38,529 nucleotides of DNA from Thermoleophilia bacterium UBA2241 (GTDB lineage: Bacteria; Actinomycetota; Thermoleophilia; UBA2241). The position numbers were made by a program, and so were the translations under genes. The DNA lies in the NCBI GenBank assembly GCA_002347645.1, contig DDYF01000052.1:1-38529 (forward strand), in the 5' to 3' direction. How positions within the stretch are numbered: position 1 is the first letter of the stretch; each line of letters opens with the position of its first letter. Positions 34,717 to 38,529 of the stretch are shown here, in pieces. The notes under the pieces are model-generated. The model worked only from the letters and a program-made list of their open reading frames with translations, ran no database searches and was not told where the DNA came from.

Positions 34717-35715
34717 TCAGGCTGCGCCGGCCGCGATGCGGCCGGCGCCCTCCGCGCGACGGACCCGCAGGTACTGGAGCACGCAGTCGATGCTGTCCCA
34801 CAGGCAGATCGCGATCACGACGAGCACGACGCCCAAGCCCACGATGTCACCGGGGAACGCCATCCCCGACTTGTCCCGGAACGTGGCAAGGAACAGCGGG
34901 CTGACGACGTCCTGTGTGGTCAGCGCGACCGCCACCAGGCCGGCGAAGACGGCGTTCAGCGTGACGTTCACGACCACCAAGGGCAGGGTCCAGTATCCGT
35001 CACCGTACTTCCAGACCTCGACCGCCATGCTGGCGGCCACGACGACGACAAAGGCGGGGATCCAGAAGTCCCACAGACCCTGCTCGAGGAACTGGACGGG
35101 TTCCCCGCCGACGTGGAACACGGAGTGTGACCGCTGCCACGGGATCCAGGCGACCAGCAGGCTGAGCACGATGAGAGACACGATCGTGTCGGCGAGCGTG
35201 ATCTGGCGCTTCTCGACCACAGCCGGCAGCGAGGCGGGATCCCAGGCCTTAGCGTCACCGCCGTGGAGGCCTGACGGCAGGGCGCCCGTGCGCTCCAGCA
35301 CGACGAAGACCAGCGTGATCCAGAACGCCACCATAACGCCGGTCTGGACGGCGGCGTTCGCCGCGCCGAGGATAGCCAGGGCCACGCCGTCCGCCCCCTC
35401 CCAGAGCGCCGCGACCAACGTCACCGCGAACACGATGGGCGCGATCACCGACAGGAGGATCTTGAGGAGCCGCACGTAGAGCGGGTAGACGCCTGGGCCG
35501 ATGAGGTAGCGTCTTCTTCCGGAGTAGTTGAGAGCCAGCTCGGCCGGGTCGCCCAGCTCGACGAGGACGTCACGCGTCGTCTCCTCGCTCGTCGACCCAC
35601 GGGCGTCGATCATGTCCTCGATGGTCGCCCGTAGCTCGCGCGCCACGTCGTCGCGTGTCTCGGCCCGCAGATCCTTGGCTACGGCCCAGACGTAACGGTC
35701 AACAAGGTCGTTCAT
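34717..35715 (-). CDS. HAAS-domain membrane protein, PadR partner
   Basis: A 332-aa membrane protein. The N-terminal 80 or so residues are a cytoplasmic HAAS-type domain (DLVDRYVWAVAKDL, DVARELRATIEDMIDA, LVELGDPAELALNYS), followed by about seven hydrophobic helices. HAAS proteins regularly lie next to PadR regulators and are thought to work with them in envelope or stress responses. ATG 35715 overlaps the PadR stop (ATGA), so the pair is translationally coupled. A ribosome binding site (GGGGGGAAGGA) is also present. No enzymatic motif is seen. Confidence 0.85.
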   Translation of the reverse strand: MNDLVDRYVWAVAKDLRAETRDDVARELRATIEDMIDARGSTSEETTRDVLVELGDPAELALNYSGRRRYLIGPGVYPLYVRLLKILLSVIAPIVFAVTLVAALWEGADGVALAILGAANAAVQTGVMVAFWITLVFVVLERTGALPSGLHGGDAKAWDPASLPAVVEKRQITLADTIVSLIVLSLLVAWIPWQRSHSVFHVGGEPVQFLEQGLWDFWIPAFVVVVAASMAVEVWKYGDGYWTLPLVVVNVTLNAVFAGLVAVALTTQDVVSPLFLATFRDKSGMAFPGDIVGLGVVLVVIAICLWDSIDCVLQYLRVRRAEGAGRIAAGAA

Positions 35716-36056
35716 GAGTCCTTCCCCCCAAGAAGTCGCGCGAGATCGGCGTCGAGCCGCATCCACTCTGTTGTCAGCCTCTCGAGGACCCGGTGGCCGG
35801 CGGCGCTCACGCTGTAGAACTTGCGCGGCCGCGCGTCCTCGGTGTTCCAGTCGCTCGTCAGCAGTCCCTGCTTCTCGAGCCGCCTGAGCAGCGGATACAG
35901 CGTGTTGGCATCGACGCGGATGCCGGCCCGGTCGAGGGTGGTGAGCAGCGAGTAGCCGTACTGCGGCTCGCGCAGCACGCTGAGGCAGGCCAAGACGACC
36001 GACCCACGGCGCAGCTCCTGCAGATGCCCGGCGACGATCTCGTCTTCACTGTTCAT
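35712..36056 (-). CDS. PadR-family transcriptional regulator
   Basis: A 114-aa repressor-type regulator: winged helix with RRGSVVLACLSVLREPQYGY, recognition region RVDANTLYPLLRRLEKQGLL and wing RPRKFYSVSAAGHRVLERL. Length is that of the short PadR-s2 group, with one C-terminal dimerisation helix. ATG 36056 was chosen over an upstream ATG at 36065 because the consensus begins there. It is the first gene of the padR-HAAS operon, with a promoter and inverted-repeat operator directly upstream, so it is probably autoregulated. Confidence 0.9.
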   Translation of the reverse strand: MNSEDEIVAGHLQELRRGSVVLACLSVLREPQYGYSLLTTLDRAGIRVDANTLYPLLRRLEKQGLLTSDWNTEDARPRKFYSVSAAGHRVLERLTTEWMRLDADLARLLGGKDS

Positions 36057-36063
36057 GCGCCAC

Positions 36064-36093
36064 ACGATACTGTGTGTCTTACACTATTGTCAA
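36064..36093 (-). promoter_or_regulatory. padR promoter with embedded PadR-type operator
   Basis: On the minus strand, TTGACA (36088-36093), an 18-bp spacer and TATCGT (36064-36069). Within it lies ATACTGT (36067-36073), 7 nt, ACACTAT (36081-36087), an imperfect inverted repeat of the ATAnTGT...ACAnTAT form. Repressor binding would cover the whole promoter. Confidence 0.65.
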
Positions 36094-36235
36094 GCGCACA
36101 CGTCAAGGAGGAACGGCGAAGCCGCTCAGACTCGGTGAAACGAGCGGACGCAGCAGACGGCGGTCCATGGCGCATGAGCCGCAGGCTCAAGCTCCATGAC
36201 ACGAGAGAACGAAGTCGACGGCGTACCACTGGGCC

Positions 36236-36260
36236 GGAAGAACCGAGCCGCAGGCTCGGC
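36236..36260 (-). terminator. secA terminator hairpin
   Basis: Directly after the secA stop, CCGAGCC (36243-36249), GCA and GGCTCGG (36253-36259) form a 7-bp stem, followed on the minus strand by TTCTT. A second GAGCC-GCA-GGCTC hairpin lies at 36176-36188 without a U-tract. Transcription of secA therefore probably ends before padR. Confidence 0.6.
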
Positions 36261-38528
<2,268 letters not shown>

Positions 38529-38529
38529 G

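Overview
The window is 38.5 kb of high-GC DNA with strong G/C third-position bias. It probably comes from an actinobacterium (Actinomycetota). I favour a deep, Thermoleophilia-like lineage, but no rRNA is present to settle it. Supporting signs are GTG starts, -10 boxes placed a few bases before start codons (leaderless mRNAs), a RES/Xre-type antitoxin, PadR-HAAS and DUF4143 cassettes, and a secA...prfB neighbourhood. The right edge cuts through secA; the left edge lies in or beside an insertion-sequence end.

Bases 1-5,150 are accessory DNA with scars. They hold an IS21-like terminal repeat that interrupts a small gene, an HNH endonuclease, two truncated copies of the mttB gene that is complete at 11.3 kb, a hypothetical protein, a DUF4143 ATPase under a 17-bp inverted repeat, a scrap resembling the gene at 17.1 kb, and a PPOX-fold protein.

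Bases 5,267-12,792 form a regulated nutrient unit. A FadR-type GntR regulator and a YtcJ-like amidohydrolase (minus strand) diverge from a polar-amino-acid ABC transporter (lipoprotein, permease, ATPase) followed by an ornithine-carbamoyltransferase-like enzyme whose substrate-side motifs are altered, and then by a full-length non-pyrrolysine MttB-family methyltransferase. Two opposing sigma70-type promoters share one palindrome at 7,694-7,707, a good candidate operator for the GntR protein.

Bases 12,821-18,739 hold a NYN nuclease, a small terminator-bounded locus with repeated hairpins, a tight two-gene operon (GcvT-like folate enzyme plus PYROXD2/CrtI-like flavoenzyme), an alpha/alpha-toroid protein and an orphan antitoxin. 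Bases 18,983-24,300 hold a secreted seven-repeat beta-propeller, a quinone-reductase-like MDR protein and a cupin, together with gene debris: a cyclase tail and two broken class III aminotransferases.

Bases 24,522-38,528 look progressively more like core chromosome. They hold a HerA/DUF853 ATPase behind a 38-bp palindrome made of four TTGGCCAA units, a hotdog thioesterase with no ordinary start codon, DUF389, cyclophilin-like and YdeI proteins, small membrane proteins, tRNA-Val(GAC), a DEAD-box helicase with a long leader, an adenosine-deaminase-family enzyme with a leaderless promoter, a GNAT, prfB with its programmed +1 frameshift, a PadR/HAAS pair and secA.
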